The position numbers and the translations under genes were made by a program. A stretch of DNA of 64,000 nucleotides. Source: Asticcacaulis sp. AC460. GTDB taxonomy: Bacteria > Pseudomonadota > Alphaproteobacteria > Caulobacterales > Caulobacteraceae. The notes beneath the pieces were generated by a model. That model searched no databases, had not been told where the DNA came from, and saw nothing but the letters and a program-made list of their open reading frames with translations. Below, piece by piece: positions 14,528-23,314 of this stretch (the stretch's first letter is position 1; each line of letters begins with the position of its first letter). The DNA lies in NCBI RefSeq assembly GCF_000495795.1, contig NZ_AWGD01000019.1, forward strand, positions 124,001-188,000, given 5' to 3'.

Positions 14528-16884
14528 CAGTCGTTATCCCTGTACTTGGAGCGCTCGGCGGCGGCTTTGGCTTCTGCCTTCTGCGTCAGGATCGCCTCGA
14601 CCTGGGCGGCGATGTCGTAAGCGCTCTGACCTGGCGCGGCATTGACCACGATCGAGCCGGGCGCCAGCTGGACGATGACGGGGCCGGTACCGGCGGGCAT
14701 GCCCGCGAGTCCTGGCGTAGCCGTTCCCACGGCAAAGGCGCCCGCTACGCCGGCGGCTAAGGTGCGGGCCTGTTTCATGGGCCGCGACATGGTCTTCTGC
14801 ATGCCGATCGCCAGGCCGTTGGAGATGTGCCCGCCGAAGCCCATGAAGACGCGCGAGGGCGACTTGATGCCGAGGACGCCCTTAAACCAGCCGATGACCT
14901 TACCGGCGACGCCTGTAATCATGGTTTTGATGGCGTCCAGCTTTGATCGAATGCCGGAAATCAGACCGTCCATCAGCTGGCCGCCGACTTTCAGCATGCC
15001 CGGTACCAGCTGGAGCAGCCAGCCCATGGGCGTGAACTTCATGAACAGGCTGAAGGCCATCTTCACGCCGGCGCCGATGGCCGCGGTGATGTTGCTCCAG
15101 GCCTGTCCCATCCACTGGCCGGCGGCGGCGAAGGCGGCTTTGACGTTCGCCCAGACTTGTTGCAGGTAGGCCCAGCCCTGGGCGAGGTAAACCTTGATCT
15201 TGTCCCAGTTCTTATAGATCAGGTAGGCGGCAACGCCGATGACTGCGACGACGGCGACAATGGCCAGGATCATCGGATTTGCCAGCATCATCATGCCCGC
15301 CTGCATCAGGCCGCGTGCCAGAAACAGGGCCGCGGTGCGCATGATGCCGAAGGCCGTGGCCATCATTGGTCCGGCGCGCGCCAGCATCGTGGCCACCGGG
15401 CCGAGGTTCTTCAGCCAGATAAAGGCGTTATAGAGCTGCACCATGGGCCCGATGACCGTACCAAGCGCAAAGCGGATGGCGCCGACGCCGACGCTGAAGG
15501 CGGCGAAGAGGGCGATGCCCTTAACGATCATGGCCAGCAGCTGCGGGTTCTTCTGCGCCCAGGCGGCAAATTTGTCGGTGACCTTGATGGCCGACTGGGC
15601 CAGGTTGTTGAGACTGGGCAGCAGGGCCGAGCCGATATTGACGGCAAGCGTCATCAGATTGCCCTTCAGAGCGCGCGCCTGCACGCTGGCGTCCTGGCTT
15701 CGGATGGCGAAGTCGGCGTCCAGCGTGCCCGAAGCGTTCATCGCCGCCGCGCGAATCTTGCGGTATTCGTCGATATTCTGGATCAGCGGGCGCAGGGCGC
15801 CCTGGGCCTGCATGTCCTGGAAGAGGAAGGATAGCTTCGACAGATCGCCGCCGGTGGCCTGTTGTGACAGTTCTGCGATGGCTTCGAGCGGCGTCTTGCC
15901 CTGGGCGTAGGCCTTTTTTAGCGCGTTGGGCAGGTCGATTCCGAACTTGGCGAACTTCTTCTGGGTCTCTTCGGTGTTGATCTTGGCCAGCAGGTTCTCA
16001 ACGTTGGTAGCCGCCTTCGACGCGTCACCGGCGCCCTTGCGCGCGATCTGCAAGGCGGCGGACAGGTCGGCAACGGCACTGACGCCGGTCTGGCCGAAGG
16101 CCTGAGACTGGGCGGTCAGGGACGGGAAATAGGTCGCCATGTCGCGCAGTTCGAAGTTACCCATCTTGCCCGCCTGGGCCATGGCGTCGAAGGCGCGCGT
16201 CGTGTCCTGGACCGGAACCTTCAGGTTGCTGAAGTTGGCGAAGCTGGTCGCCGACAGGTCTGCGATTTCCGCCCGGTAGGCGGTCGCAGCCTTGCCGATG
16301 GGCGTCGTCATAGCCATGGCGCTTTTCGTGTCCATGCCCGCGCCGATCAGGTTGTCGACGCCCTGGCGCATGTTTTCCGGCAGCTGATGGGCCGCTTTCG
16401 CCGCGGCCTCGATATTGCGCTGCATCTGGGCGGTGGCTTCGGCGGACATGTCGGCCTTGAGCCGGATATCCGTCATACCGTCACCGAAATCCGACGCCTG
16501 TTTGGCCAGGATGAAGAGACCGGCGCCCACGCCGGCGCCGACCATCATATTCTGTTGGCCGGAGGCGCGCATGTTCGAACCGGCCATATCGGCGCGGTTC
16601 TGGCGGGCCATGGCGGCACGCTGGCGGTCCAGTTGGCCTGTGGTGCGGCGGATCTGTTCTTCGAGCGCCCGTTCACGGTTGAGCAGGTCCGTGAGGTTTC
16701 CGGAGCCGCTGCGGATCTGGGCTTGCAGATCGCGCAGCTCGGTACGCTGGGTGCGCAGTTCGTTGTTGAACCGGCGCAGGGTGTTCTGAGCCTGGCCACC
16801 GGCACCGGTCAGCCCCCGCAGGGCATTGTTGAGGTTGCCGCCGCTCTGGAACAGGACCCGAAGATTGAGAGAGCGCGTGCTCAC
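14527..16884 (-). CDS. T: Tail tape measure protein T
   Basis: 785 residues from a GTG at 16884, just after the end of the frameshifted E' frame. Residues about 30-95 form a coiled coil rich in Arg/Gln. Two or three hydrophobic segments lie at about 455-575 (MIVKGIALFAAFSVGVG; ILAIVAVVAVIGVAAYLIY). Repeated Trp-containing helices follow (WDKIKVYLAQGWAYLQQVW), with Gly-rich sequence and a Lys-rich C-terminus. This is the classical layout of a tape measure protein, which sets tail length and is ejected on infection. Length fits a P2-type contractile tail. Confidence 0.9.
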   Translation of the reverse strand: MSTRSLNLRVLFQSGGNLNNALRGLTGAGGQAQNTLRRFNNELRTQRTELRDLQAQIRSGSGNLTDLLNRERALEEQIRRTTGQLDRQRAAMARQNRADMAGSNMRASGQQNMMVGAGVGAGLFILAKQASDFGDGMTDIRLKADMSAEATAQMQRNIEAAAKAAHQLPENMRQGVDNLIGAGMDTKSAMAMTTPIGKAATAYRAEIADLSATSFANFSNLKVPVQDTTRAFDAMAQAGKMGNFELRDMATYFPSLTAQSQAFGQTGVSAVADLSAALQIARKGAGDASKAATNVENLLAKINTEETQKKFAKFGIDLPNALKKAYAQGKTPLEAIAELSQQATGGDLSKLSFLFQDMQAQGALRPLIQNIDEYRKIRAAAMNASGTLDADFAIRSQDASVQARALKGNLMTLAVNIGSALLPSLNNLAQSAIKVTDKFAAWAQKNPQLLAMIVKGIALFAAFSVGVGAIRFALGTVIGPMVQLYNAFIWLKNLGPVATMLARAGPMMATAFGIMRTAALFLARGLMQAGMMMLANPMILAIVAVVAVIGVAAYLIYKNWDKIKVYLAQGWAYLQQVWANVKAAFAAAGQWMGQAWSNITAAIGAGVKMAFSLFMKFTPMGWLLQLVPGMLKVGGQLMDGLISGIRSKLDAIKTMITGVAGKVIGWFKGVLGIKSPSRVFMGFGGHISNGLAIGMQKTMSRPMKQARTLAAGVAGAFAVGTATPGLAGMPAGTGPVIVQLAPGSIVVNAAPGQSAYDIAAQVEAILTQKAEAKAAAERSKYRDND

Positions 16885-16886
16885 GG

Positions 16887-17317
16887 TTATTCGTCCTTAA
16901 TGCCGTTCATGGCGCGGTAACGCTTCATCGCGCGGCCGTGCCAGATCAGCAGTTCTTCACAGTCCATTTCCCAGAGGGTCGGCGGCGGCCAATGGAAAAC
17001 GCAGGCGATGTCGGCGATCAGTTCGTCGACGGATTCCGGAGAAGGCCGCGGGCCGCTTTCGTCATAAAAAAACCGACGGCCGTATCGATCACGTCGGCCA
17101 GATCGTCCGACTCCATCGCCGCCATGTCCTGTTCCGTCACAACCGGGCTGGCGATACGCGGGATCAGGGTGATGTGCGTGTTGACATCGCCCATCTGGAT
17201 CTGCGCCATCGACAGGCCGCGCAACTCACCGCCCTTCGGCTTGCGAAGGGTCAGTTCGGTGATTTCGTTGTCGCCGCGCTTGATCGGGGCGGACAGGGTG
17301 ACGGTCTGGGTTTCCAT
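16887..17317 (-). CDS. Tail assembly chaperone E+E', made by -1 frameshift
   Basis: Reading zero frame for 84 codons to TTT-TTT, slipping back one base at 17072-17066, and continuing from 17066 gives 59 further residues (YDESGPRPSPESV ... DIACVFHWPPPTLWEM ... IWHGRAMKRYRAM) to a stop at 16887. The extension is rich in Trp, His and aromatic residues, as E' extensions are, and ends three bases before the tape measure GTG. It has no good start codon of its own. The 143-residue fusion should bind the tape measure while the E part binds tube subunits. Confidence 0.8.
17018..17317 (-). CDS. E: Tail assembly chaperone E, zero-frame product
   Basis: 99 residues (METQTVTLSAPIKRGDNEITELTLRKPKGGELRGL...) matching the gpE family of tail assembly chaperones. 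The zero-frame product ends soon after the slippery run at 17066-17072. As in lambda G/GT and P2 E/E+E', most product should be this short form, with a minority extended into the -1 frame. It lies between the tail tube gene and the tape measure gene, as expected. Confidence 0.85.
   Translation of the reverse strand: METQTVTLSAPIKRGDNEITELTLRKPKGGELRGLSMAQIQMGDVNTHITLIPRIASPVVTEQDMAAMESDDLADVIDTAVGFFMTKAARGLLRNPSTN
17066..17072 (-). promoter_or_regulatory. T7 slippery site for -1 programmed frameshift
   Basis: The minus-strand sequence GGT TTT TTT ATG places T-TTT-TTT exactly in the zero frame required for tandem slippage. An open -1 frame follows for 59 codons. This is the same type of signal used in P2 gene E. 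Confidence 0.85.
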
Positions 17318-17355
17318 GTTTTCTCCTGGAAGTGGGGTGGCGCCTCAGGCGCGGG

Positions 17356-17901
17356 TTACAGCGAGACGCCGAAGGTGAAGGACGGGCCGCCGCCGATGCC
17401 GAGGGCTTCGCGCATTTCCTTCAGGCGATCGACGCCGCCGACAACGAAGATCGGGGGCAGCAGGCCGTATTCGATCTCGACCACGCCGTTGACGGACAGG
17501 CGGTAGTAGGCAACGTTCGTCTTGACGGACCATTCGTTGTTGTCGCCGCCTTTGGCGGTGCCCATGTCGACCTCTTCGTGACGGCCGGTGACCAGGATCT
17601 CGGCCTGGGTCCACGTGCCGCTGCTGTCGTCCTGATAGGCGCCGGAAAAGCGCAGCTGGACGCCGGTCAGGCTGGGGAGACCGATCTGGCGCAGAACGGG
17701 GACCATCAGGCCGCCCGGCTTCCATTCGAAGTCCATGGGCTCGCCGCCCATGTCGATACGGGCTTCGCTGTCCATACCGGCGCCGCGGAAACCTTCCATC
17801 TTGCGGACAATCTTGGGGATGGTGACTTCCGCGACCTGGCCGAGGTAGGACTCGCCGTTGCCGTGGACATTGAAGTTTTTTAGCTTCTTGGGCAGAGACA
17901 T
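17356..17901 (-). CDS. FII: Major tail tube protein FII
   Basis: 181 residues beginning SLPKKLKNFNVHGNGESYLGQVAEVTIPKI, typical of P2 gpFII, with ILVTGRHEEVDMGTAKGGDNNEWSV in the middle. It forms the inner tube of the contractile tail. It is followed by E and preceded by the sheath gene with short spacing, the usual P2 order. Confidence 0.9.
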   Translation of the reverse strand: MSLPKKLKNFNVHGNGESYLGQVAEVTIPKIVRKMEGFRGAGMDSEARIDMGGEPMDFEWKPGGLMVPVLRQIGLPSLTGVQLRFSGAYQDDSSGTWTQAEILVTGRHEEVDMGTAKGGDNNEWSVKTNVAYYRLSVNGVVEIEYGLLPPIFVVGGVDRLKEMREALGIGGGPSFTFGVSL

Positions 17902-17948
17902 GGTCGAACTTTCTTTTAAGACGGCTTCCTGTGGAAGCCTTTGGCTTC

Positions 17949-19064
17949 TTAACCCAGCTGGGCGAGTTGGGCGCCGAGGTCGGCGTAATAACGATCGGTG
18001 ATGCGGCCGGTCAGGCCGAGGTCTTCAAGCGGGGCGCAGGGCGTGAAGTCGTAGTCGATCTTCACCTTGCCGGCGGCCAGGTCCGAGGCTTTGTTGACGT
18101 CCGGGTCGTACCAGAAGCGCAGGCCGATCACGCGGCCGGAGGTGACGAACTCGCGGGCCTTGTTGTTCAGGCTGTCGATGATGTCCTTGATCAGCTGGGC
18201 CGTGATGGGCTTGTCCATCGCCCAGAGCAGGCCTTCGTCGATAGTGTCCTGAATGACGAAGTTCGTGCGGGTGGCGACTTCGAAGGCGTAGAGCGGTTCG
18301 TCCGAGCAGGTGCGCAGGCCCCAGAAGCGGTAGCCCGTGTTGCGGATGATCGTCGTGACCGGCGCGGCGTTGAGAGCGGCGGCATCGGTGCCGCTTCCCT
18401 GCATGTTCCAGCTGATCGCCCGGCTGATCCCCGTGACACCGGAGACGATGTTGTTGGACAGGCTGTGGTGCCAGCCTTTGGTGTGGTCGATCAGGGCGCG
18501 CAGCCCCATGGCCGAGGCGATGGCTTCGCCGGTGTAGCCGGTGAAGTCCGGATAGAGCAGCATCAGTTCGCGGTCGCCGTATTCGTCGCGGTAGTCGACG
18601 GCTTCGGCCACGGTGTCGGCGGTGTCGCAGCTGGCGTAGACGAAAGCGCGCAGCTTCTTGGCGGTGGCGACCAGGGCCGTGGTGACGGCCTGCGTGTCAT
18701 AGCCGGGAACGCCCAGGATTCGCGGCTTGACGCCGGTGACGCTCTGGGCGCTTTCCAGTAAGGCAATGCCGGCGATGATATTGTCTTCGGTGGCGTCGGC
18801 ATTGAGACCGGCCGCGACACGCACAACGACGATCTGGGGCGAGCAGATGGTGGTGATGGTGGTCAGACACTTGGCCAGGTGCGTGCCCGCGCCCGCGTCG
18901 GCGATGGCTGCGCGCGGGTTGGTCAACAGGACGGCGGTGTTGAGCGGGAAGGTGTCGGTTTCGGCGGTGGCCGAGATCGCGACCAGGCCGATGACGGCCG
19001 TGGCGGCGGTGACCAGGGGGCGCGGACCGACAAGCGATTCCGTCTGCGTGATGCCGTGAGTCAT
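17949..19064 (-). CDS. FI: Contractile tail sheath protein FI
   Basis: 371 residues. The start (MTHGITQTESLVGPRPLVTAATAVIGLVAISATA), the DRELMLLYPDF and FWGLRTCSDEPLYAFEVATRT segments and the C-terminal LGLTGRITDRYYADL match P2-type sheath proteins. The sheath contracts to drive the tube through the envelope. Length is close to the P2 value of about 396. Confidence 0.92.
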   Translation of the reverse strand: MTHGITQTESLVGPRPLVTAATAVIGLVAISATAETDTFPLNTAVLLTNPRAAIADAGAGTHLAKCLTTITTICSPQIVVVRVAAGLNADATEDNIIAGIALLESAQSVTGVKPRILGVPGYDTQAVTTALVATAKKLRAFVYASCDTADTVAEAVDYRDEYGDRELMLLYPDFTGYTGEAIASAMGLRALIDHTKGWHHSLSNNIVSGVTGISRAISWNMQGSGTDAAALNAAPVTTIIRNTGYRFWGLRTCSDEPLYAFEVATRTNFVIQDTIDEGLLWAMDKPITAQLIKDIIDSLNNKAREFVTSGRVIGLRFWYDPDVNKASDLAAGKVKIDYDFTPCAPLEDLGLTGRITDRYYADLGAQLAQLG

Positions 19065-19076
19065 GGGCGAAGCCTT

Positions 19077-19415
19077 TTAAAACGGGATGGTCAGGTTGAC
19101 CGGTTGAGCGTTGACGATGCCCAGCGGCAGGACGTCGAGGGTGAGAGTGCCGCGGCCATCGGCCGAGAAGGTTGGCTGGCAGCGCAGGACTCGAACCTTG
19201 CGGATCCAGCGGGTGATGGCGCCGGCCGAAGCCGCGACCAGCAGCATGGCGGTTTCGCGGTTCTGAGGACGGCCGACCAGGTCGGGAAGGTCGGAGCCGT
19301 AGTCGCGGCGCATAACGCGCGAGCCCCTGGGCGTGGTCAGGACGTCGCCGATGTCCTGAATGATCTGGTCGATGCCGGAAATGGGCGCGCCGGTGTTGCG
19401 GTTCATGCCGGTCAT
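19077..19415 (-). CDS. W: Baseplate wedge protein W (gp25-like)
   Basis: 112 residues with the GPW/gp25 fold signature: SGIDQIIQDIGDVLTTPRGSRVMRRDYGSDLPDLVGRP. It connects baseplate wedge and sheath. The ATG overlaps the end of V (ATGA). Confidence 0.92.
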   Translation of the reverse strand: MTGMNRNTGAPISGIDQIIQDIGDVLTTPRGSRVMRRDYGSDLPDLVGRPQNRETAMLLVAASAGAITRWIRKVRVLRCQPTFSADGRGTLTLDVLPLGIVNAQPVNLTIPF

Positions 19416-20023
19416 TTCGCCTTCACCTTCGTGGAAGGCGTCATATCGGCCAGCATCACAAATTTGGTAGCGCCGACGCCGAGGACGCTGTCTTCCGCGA
19501 CGGTCAGCGATTTGATGTCGACAGCCGCATCGATGGTCGTTGTGCCGAGGACGTCCAGCTTGGCGGACAGGGTCACGTCGTCGGTCACTTCAAGCTTGCC
19601 GGTGACCTTGGTGTCGCCTTCGAATTCAAAGCCGCCGGGCGCGATGATCTTGACCGTGCCGGAAGCCGGAAGGGTGAAGGTCAGGGCGTGGGCCGCGGCG
19701 TCATATACGAAGGTGGCGTTGTCGGGCGCCTTCAGCAGGGCCGAGAGAAGAGAGGTCACCGGCGAAGCGATGGCGTCGGAATAGAGACCGTTGAGGATGA
19801 TGCCACCCGCGATATCGCCGTCCGGGCAGATCACTGTAACCTGGGCGCCTTGCGAAGGCGGCATCCAGACAAGCCAGGCGCCGACAATGGCCAGCCAGGG
19901 CAAGGGCGGGGAAATAACGTCGCCACACTTGACGACTGCCCGCGCGCCATCAACCGATTGAACGGTGCCGAAGCGGATCAGGTCCGTCAGGGTTTCGTTG
20001 GCGCTATCGCTCATGAGCGGCAT
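19412..20023 (-). CDS. V: Baseplate spike protein V
   Basis: 203 residues. The N-terminal OB-like part (DLIRFGTVQSVDGARAVVKCGDVISPPLPWL ... QGAQVTVICPDGDIAGGIILNGLYS) is typical of P2 gpV, and the C-terminal half is beta-helical (GGFEFEGDTKVTGKLEVTDDVTL). It makes the membrane-piercing tip. An in-frame ATG at 20014 (MSDSANE) is an alternative start. It is the first gene of its late unit, with the 23-bp palindrome centred about 45 bases upstream. Confidence 0.9.
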   Translation of the reverse strand: MPLMSDSANETLTDLIRFGTVQSVDGARAVVKCGDVISPPLPWLAIVGAWLVWMPPSQGAQVTVICPDGDIAGGIILNGLYSDAIASPVTSLLSALLKAPDNATFVYDAAAHALTFTLPASGTVKIIAPGGFEFEGDTKVTGKLEVTDDVTLSAKLDVLGTTTIDAAVDIKSLTVAEDSVLGVGATKFVMLADMTPSTKVKAK

Positions 20024-20056
20024 GATGGGCGCGGGTCATACGCGCGCCAGAGCGGG

Positions 20057-20079
20057 GGCTTGTGATGACGGCAATCACA
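20057..20079 (-). promoter_or_regulatory. Late-promoter palindrome, copy 1 (upstream of V)
   Basis: Arms CTTGTGAT and ATCACAAG around a 7-base spacer. The 23-mer is the exact reverse complement of those at 22907 and 34273. It lies between the end of H and the start of V, so it heads the V-W-FI-FII-E-T-U-lysin-D unit. Most likely bound by the Ogr-like activator (inference from location and dyad form). Confidence 0.7.
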
Positions 20080-20083
20080 AGCC

Positions 20084-21412
20084 CTAAAGGACGCGGATCA
20101 GGTACCAGATCGCGGTGTGGTCGGGCACAGCTTCGTCGCCGCCTTCTGACCCTGTGACACCGCCCGTCAACTGCTCGTCGCTATTGTCGCTGTGGGTCAG
20201 GGTCTGCATATTCAGCGCCCCGCCGAGTTCTGTCGGCAAATCGTGATCATGTTCCTTGTTCTGGTTATCTTTGCGCTTTCCGAGCGCGGGGCGAACGACG
20301 CCATCGACCAGGTCATCATGCCAGATGCGGGTGAACTGGCCGCGCATGTCTGGCATGTGGACGTGCGATCCGGGGACAATGTACCACATCGACGGGTTGG
20401 CCGCCTTTTCCTCGATCGTCGTGGCAAGAAACGGGTCGCCGTCCAGCGCGTCGGCGAGATCCTGATAGGCTGGCAGCGGAAGAAGCTGGCCGTTCGGGTA
20501 TTTGTAATAGTCGGATTCCGGCCATTGGCGGTGGAAGGTGCGGCCTTCGCCCAGCTGCGTGCTGTGCGGGTTGTTTTCCATGGCCGCGACAAGGTCGGCG
20601 ACGGCGGCAGCGAGGTCCGCGGGCGTTGCTGCGTAGTCGGCCAGTTTGGCCGCCAGAGCGGCAGGCGTGACGGCCCTGTCGGTATCGGTGCCCGCGATGG
20701 CTTCCGCATTGGTGGCCAGTTCGACCTTGCCCTGCGTCGTCGCGGTGGCCTGGGGGACGCGATCGTCGATCGCCGCGCGGACGCCGGCGGGCGTGGCTGC
20801 GCGGTCGGTGTCCGTGCCCGTGGTCATTTCCGCATTGGTGGCCAGTTCGACCTTGCCCTGCGTCGTCGCGGTGGCCTGGGGTACGCGGTCGTCGATCGCC
20901 GCGCGGACACCGGCAGGCGTAGCGGCGCGCTGGGTATCTGTGCCCGTGGTCATTTCGAGATTTGTGGCCAGCTCGACCACGCCCTGCACGGTTTCTGTTG
21001 CGGGCGGCAGGACAAAGTCGGCGTCGTTGAAAGTGATATCGGCCGCGGCGATGTCGACCAGGGCGATATCAAGGGCCAGCAGGATCGTAATGGGGGCAGT
21101 CTTTTCCATGATGACGCCAGCCTGGCTATAGACCGCGAACAGGGTGCCATCGTCCAGATACAGGGCGAAGGCGCGCAGGGTGTAGGCGTCGGATGTGACA
21201 TCACGGATGGTCAGATGGATCTGATCGGCCGACACAGGGGCGCCCGCGATCGTGTCTATGCGCTTGACTTCGCCCGGAAGAGCCGTGGTGGCTTCGGTGA
21301 CAGCGGTGTTGGTGGGAGAGACGCCAACTTCGGAGATGACGACAGCGTCGGTACCGCCCAGGGCGGCGATGGCCGCGCGGCCGGCCGTGGTGACAATCAG
21401 TTGCAGGGTCAT
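20084..21412 (-). CDS. H: Tail fibre protein H
   Basis: 442 residues. The N-terminal 150 residues resemble P2-type fibre attachment domains (LQLIVTTAGRAAIAALGG; YTLRAFALYLDDGTLFAVYS). Residues about 145-275 consist of near-identical 42-residue repeats (TQGKVELATNAEM ... ATPAGVRAAIDD). The C-terminus has a collar-like tip (MPDMRGQFTRIW, KEHDHDLP, HTAIWYLIRVL) typical of receptor-binding ends. The gene overlaps I by ATGA. No separate fibre-assembly gene G was recognised next to it. Confidence 0.88.
   Translation of the reverse strand: MTLQLIVTTAGRAAIAALGGTDAVVISEVGVSPTNTAVTEATTALPGEVKRIDTIAGAPVSADQIHLTIRDVTSDAYTLRAFALYLDDGTLFAVYSQAGVIMEKTAPITILLALDIALVDIAAADITFNDADFVLPPATETVQGVVELATNLEMTTGTDTQRAATPAGVRAAIDDRVPQATATTQGKVELATNAEMTTGTDTDRAATPAGVRAAIDDRVPQATATTQGKVELATNAEAIAGTDTDRAVTPAALAAKLADYAATPADLAAAVADLVAAMENNPHSTQLGEGRTFHRQWPESDYYKYPNGQLLPLPAYQDLADALDGDPFLATTIEEKAANPSMWYIVPGSHVHMPDMRGQFTRIWHDDLVDGVVRPALGKRKDNQNKEHDHDLPTELGGALNMQTLTHSDNSDEQLTGGVTGSEGGDEAVPDHTAIWYLIRVL
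20713..21000. repeat. 126-bp tandem repeat inside the tail fibre gene
   Basis: Units begin at 20713, 20839 and 20965, a spacing of exactly 126 bases (42 codons); the first two are nearly identical and the third is partial. Length variation by slippage or recombination would alter fibre length without breaking the frame. Confidence 0.8.
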
Positions 21413-21957
21413 TCGGCGGGTGCCTCCATGGTCAGGCGGGTGTAGGCGGTCAGGCGCGCGGCGGCGATGAAGCCGATTCCGCCAGTGGTGCGGTGCTTTT
21501 GCGTGAGGTCGAAGTGGGCGCGAACCGGCTTTGTGCGGACGGTTTCGCGGAGGATGGCGGCGAGGTGCGATCCGGTCGGTGGCGCGCCGTCGAGGCCTTC
21601 GAGATCGAGACTAAGTGCGAAAGTGTAGGCGGGCGCGGGCGGGTCGGCTTCGAACCATTCGACGATATCAACGTCAGGGCCGCCCAGGACGGCGATGGCG
21701 TCGGCAACGCTTTGGCGGGTACCTTTGATGCGCTGAAGGGCGATGGCCTGGCGGATGCGTTCGCGTCGCACCTCGACCGACCAGTCCGGGTTCCAGTTGT
21801 CGATCGATAGCGCCCAGGCGAGCCAGGGCAGAAGCGCAACCGGGCACAGGTCAGGGTTCCACAGGTTGCGCATGGTCGAGGGTAGGGCCGGGATCTGCAC
21901 CGCGGCGGCCAGAGCCTTTTCCAGATTGGTGGCATTGGGTGGCAGCAGCTGGGTCAT
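21409..21957 (-). CDS. I: Baseplate/tail protein I
   Basis: 182 residues from the ATG at 21957, which overlaps J by ATGA; the longer frame to 21996 has a His/Arg-rich shadow leader. LLPPNATNLEKALAAAV and PWLAWALSIDNWNPDWSVEVRRERIRQAI are characteristic of P2 gpI. It joins the baseplate wedge and the fibre. Confidence 0.92.
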   Translation of the reverse strand: MTQLLPPNATNLEKALAAAVQIPALPSTMRNLWNPDLCPVALLPWLAWALSIDNWNPDWSVEVRRERIRQAIALQRIKGTRQSVADAIAVLGGPDVDIVEWFEADPPAPAYTFALSLDLEGLDGAPPTGSHLAAILRETVRTKPVRAHFDLTQKHRTTGGIGFIAAARLTAYTRLTMEAPAE

Positions 21958-22826
21958 TCCGCCACGCCGCCCGGGGTGATGACGATGCCGGTGCAATGGC
22001 CAGCCTGGGTGTCATCCATGACGATATCGGCCACGGGCGAAGCCAGGACGGCGTTCTGGGCGCCATCGGCCATCATGGCGGCCGTATAGCCGGCGCGGGT
22101 GACATCGCGGCCCAGCTTGCGCAGGGACTGGCGGTAGGCTTCGGCGCGCGTGGCAGCATTGGCCAGGACAACGGAGCTGTCGGGGCCGTCATAGGTGTAG
22201 ACCGTGGCGGCGACGGCATAGTTGACGATCGTCGCCGACTGGACGGTGACCTGGTCAGTCAGGGGGCGGACGGTCTGAGACGACAGGGCGTCCTGTACCG
22301 TGGCGATAAGGCCACCGGAGGCCGCACCATTACCGATGGCCGACAGGATGGTGACGATGACTTCGCCGGGTTCCGGACTGGTGGCGGTCGCGTCCAGGAC
22401 ATCGAGGCTGGCGGACAGGGCGTGGTAGATGTAGGCGGATTCCGGGCCGGCCACGGAATAGCCATCCGGCGCCAGGACGATGCGGCGGCGGAAACGATCG
22501 TCCAGCTCGCCTTCCAGACGGGTCACCTGGAACAGGGCGCCCAGATTGTCGAGATCCGCGCCGGTGGCATAGGCGACCATGACGGCTTTCGCGTCGTCAT
22601 TGGCTTTGGCGCGATCGAGCAGGCGGCACCAGGCGGCGACCTGAAGGACCTTCACGGCCGGGTCGGCTTCGTTCGTTCCGTCGAAATCGGGGATACCGTC
22701 GAAGACGCCGACGACGCCGGTCTGCATGAGGGCGACCATTTCGGCGAGGATGGTCTCATAATCCAGCGCCGCGATTACGTTCGGGGCGGGCAGCTGGGAC
22801 AGGTCAATGGCGTTGCTGGTGGACAT
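21954..22826 (-). CDS. J: Baseplate wedge protein J
   Basis: 290 residues from the ATG at 22826 (MSTSNAIDLSQLPAPNVIAALDYETILAEM), the standard start of P2 gpJ; an upstream ATG at 22841 is less likely. DNLGALFQVTR and RFRRRIVLAPDGYSVAGPESAYIYHALS match the family. It is the first gene of the J-I-H late unit, with a 23-bp palindrome centred about 90 bases upstream. Confidence 0.92.
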   Translation of the reverse strand: MSTSNAIDLSQLPAPNVIAALDYETILAEMVALMQTGVVGVFDGIPDFDGTNEADPAVKVLQVAAWCRLLDRAKANDDAKAVMVAYATGADLDNLGALFQVTRLEGELDDRFRRRIVLAPDGYSVAGPESAYIYHALSASLDVLDATATSPEPGEVIVTILSAIGNGAASGGLIATVQDALSSQTVRPLTDQVTVQSATIVNYAVAATVYTYDGPDSSVVLANAATRAEAYRQSLRKLGRDVTRAGYTAAMMADGAQNAVLASPVADIVMDDTQAGHCTGIVITPGGVAE

Positions 22827-22906
22827 GCGCGCGCTCTGCATCGGAGCGGTACAGCTCCTTAAAATGCGCAGTGTGGTGATGGCCTTCGCGTGGGCGAGCG
22901 CCGGGG

Positions 22907-22929
22907 CTTGTGATTGCCGTCATCACAAG
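22907..22929 (+). promoter_or_regulatory. Late-promoter palindrome, copy 2 (between J and holin)
   Basis: The same 23-mer (CTTGTGAT, TGCCGTC, ATCACAAG) lies in the divergent gap between J (leftward) and the holin/spike cassette (rightward). Its centre is about 55 bases from the holin ATG. A symmetric activator site here could serve both units. Confidence 0.7.
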
Positions 22930-22972
22930 GGGGCGCGCTGGCGCGCGTGAGGGCCGCCACCACAGTGGGGGT

Positions 22973-23314
22973 ATGTCGAAACTCGAAATCGCGATCTTTT
23001 GGACACTGGGGTTTGCCGGCGCGTTGACCATGGTGGTCGGCAAGCTGGGCATGCTCCTGTTCGGCCTGGGCTCGGCTCCCCCCGAAGACCCGGCGCAGGC
23101 GGCGCACTGGCACCGCAAGCGGCGCTGGCTGGCCATTTCCGAAATGTCGGCCCTGCCGGCGTTCGCGACGATCGGCGTGACCGCAACGATCTACTGGAAC
23201 CTGCCGGCCATCACATCGGTCCTGATTTCGATGGTCCTGGGCGCGCTCGGATTCGGCTTCCTGCTCAACGCTGTTCGGTATTTCGCCAAGCGCAAAATCG
23301 GAGAGATCGAATGA
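22973..23314 (+). CDS. Probable holin
   Basis: 113 residues from the ATG at 22973, with GGGGG just before it. Three hydrophobic segments at about 5-32, 55-80 and 82-100 surround a short charged loop (PPEDPAQAAHWHRKRRW), and the C-terminus is basic (KRKIGEIE). Size and topology fit a phage holin that lets the endolysin reach the periplasm. It is first in the plus-strand cassette and directly follows a late palindrome. The stop overlaps the next small gene by ATGA. Confidence 0.65.
   Translation: MSKLEIAIFWTLGFAGALTMVVGKLGMLLFGLGSAPPEDPAQAAHWHRKRRWLAISEMSALPAFATIGVTATIYWNLPAITSVLISMVLGALGFGFLLNAVRYFAKRKIGEIE

Noticed and set aside
20192..21445. A 417-codon plus-strand frame with Gly/Arg-rich repeats
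   Set aside because: Antisense of the tail fibre gene; its repeats only mirror the 126-bp units.
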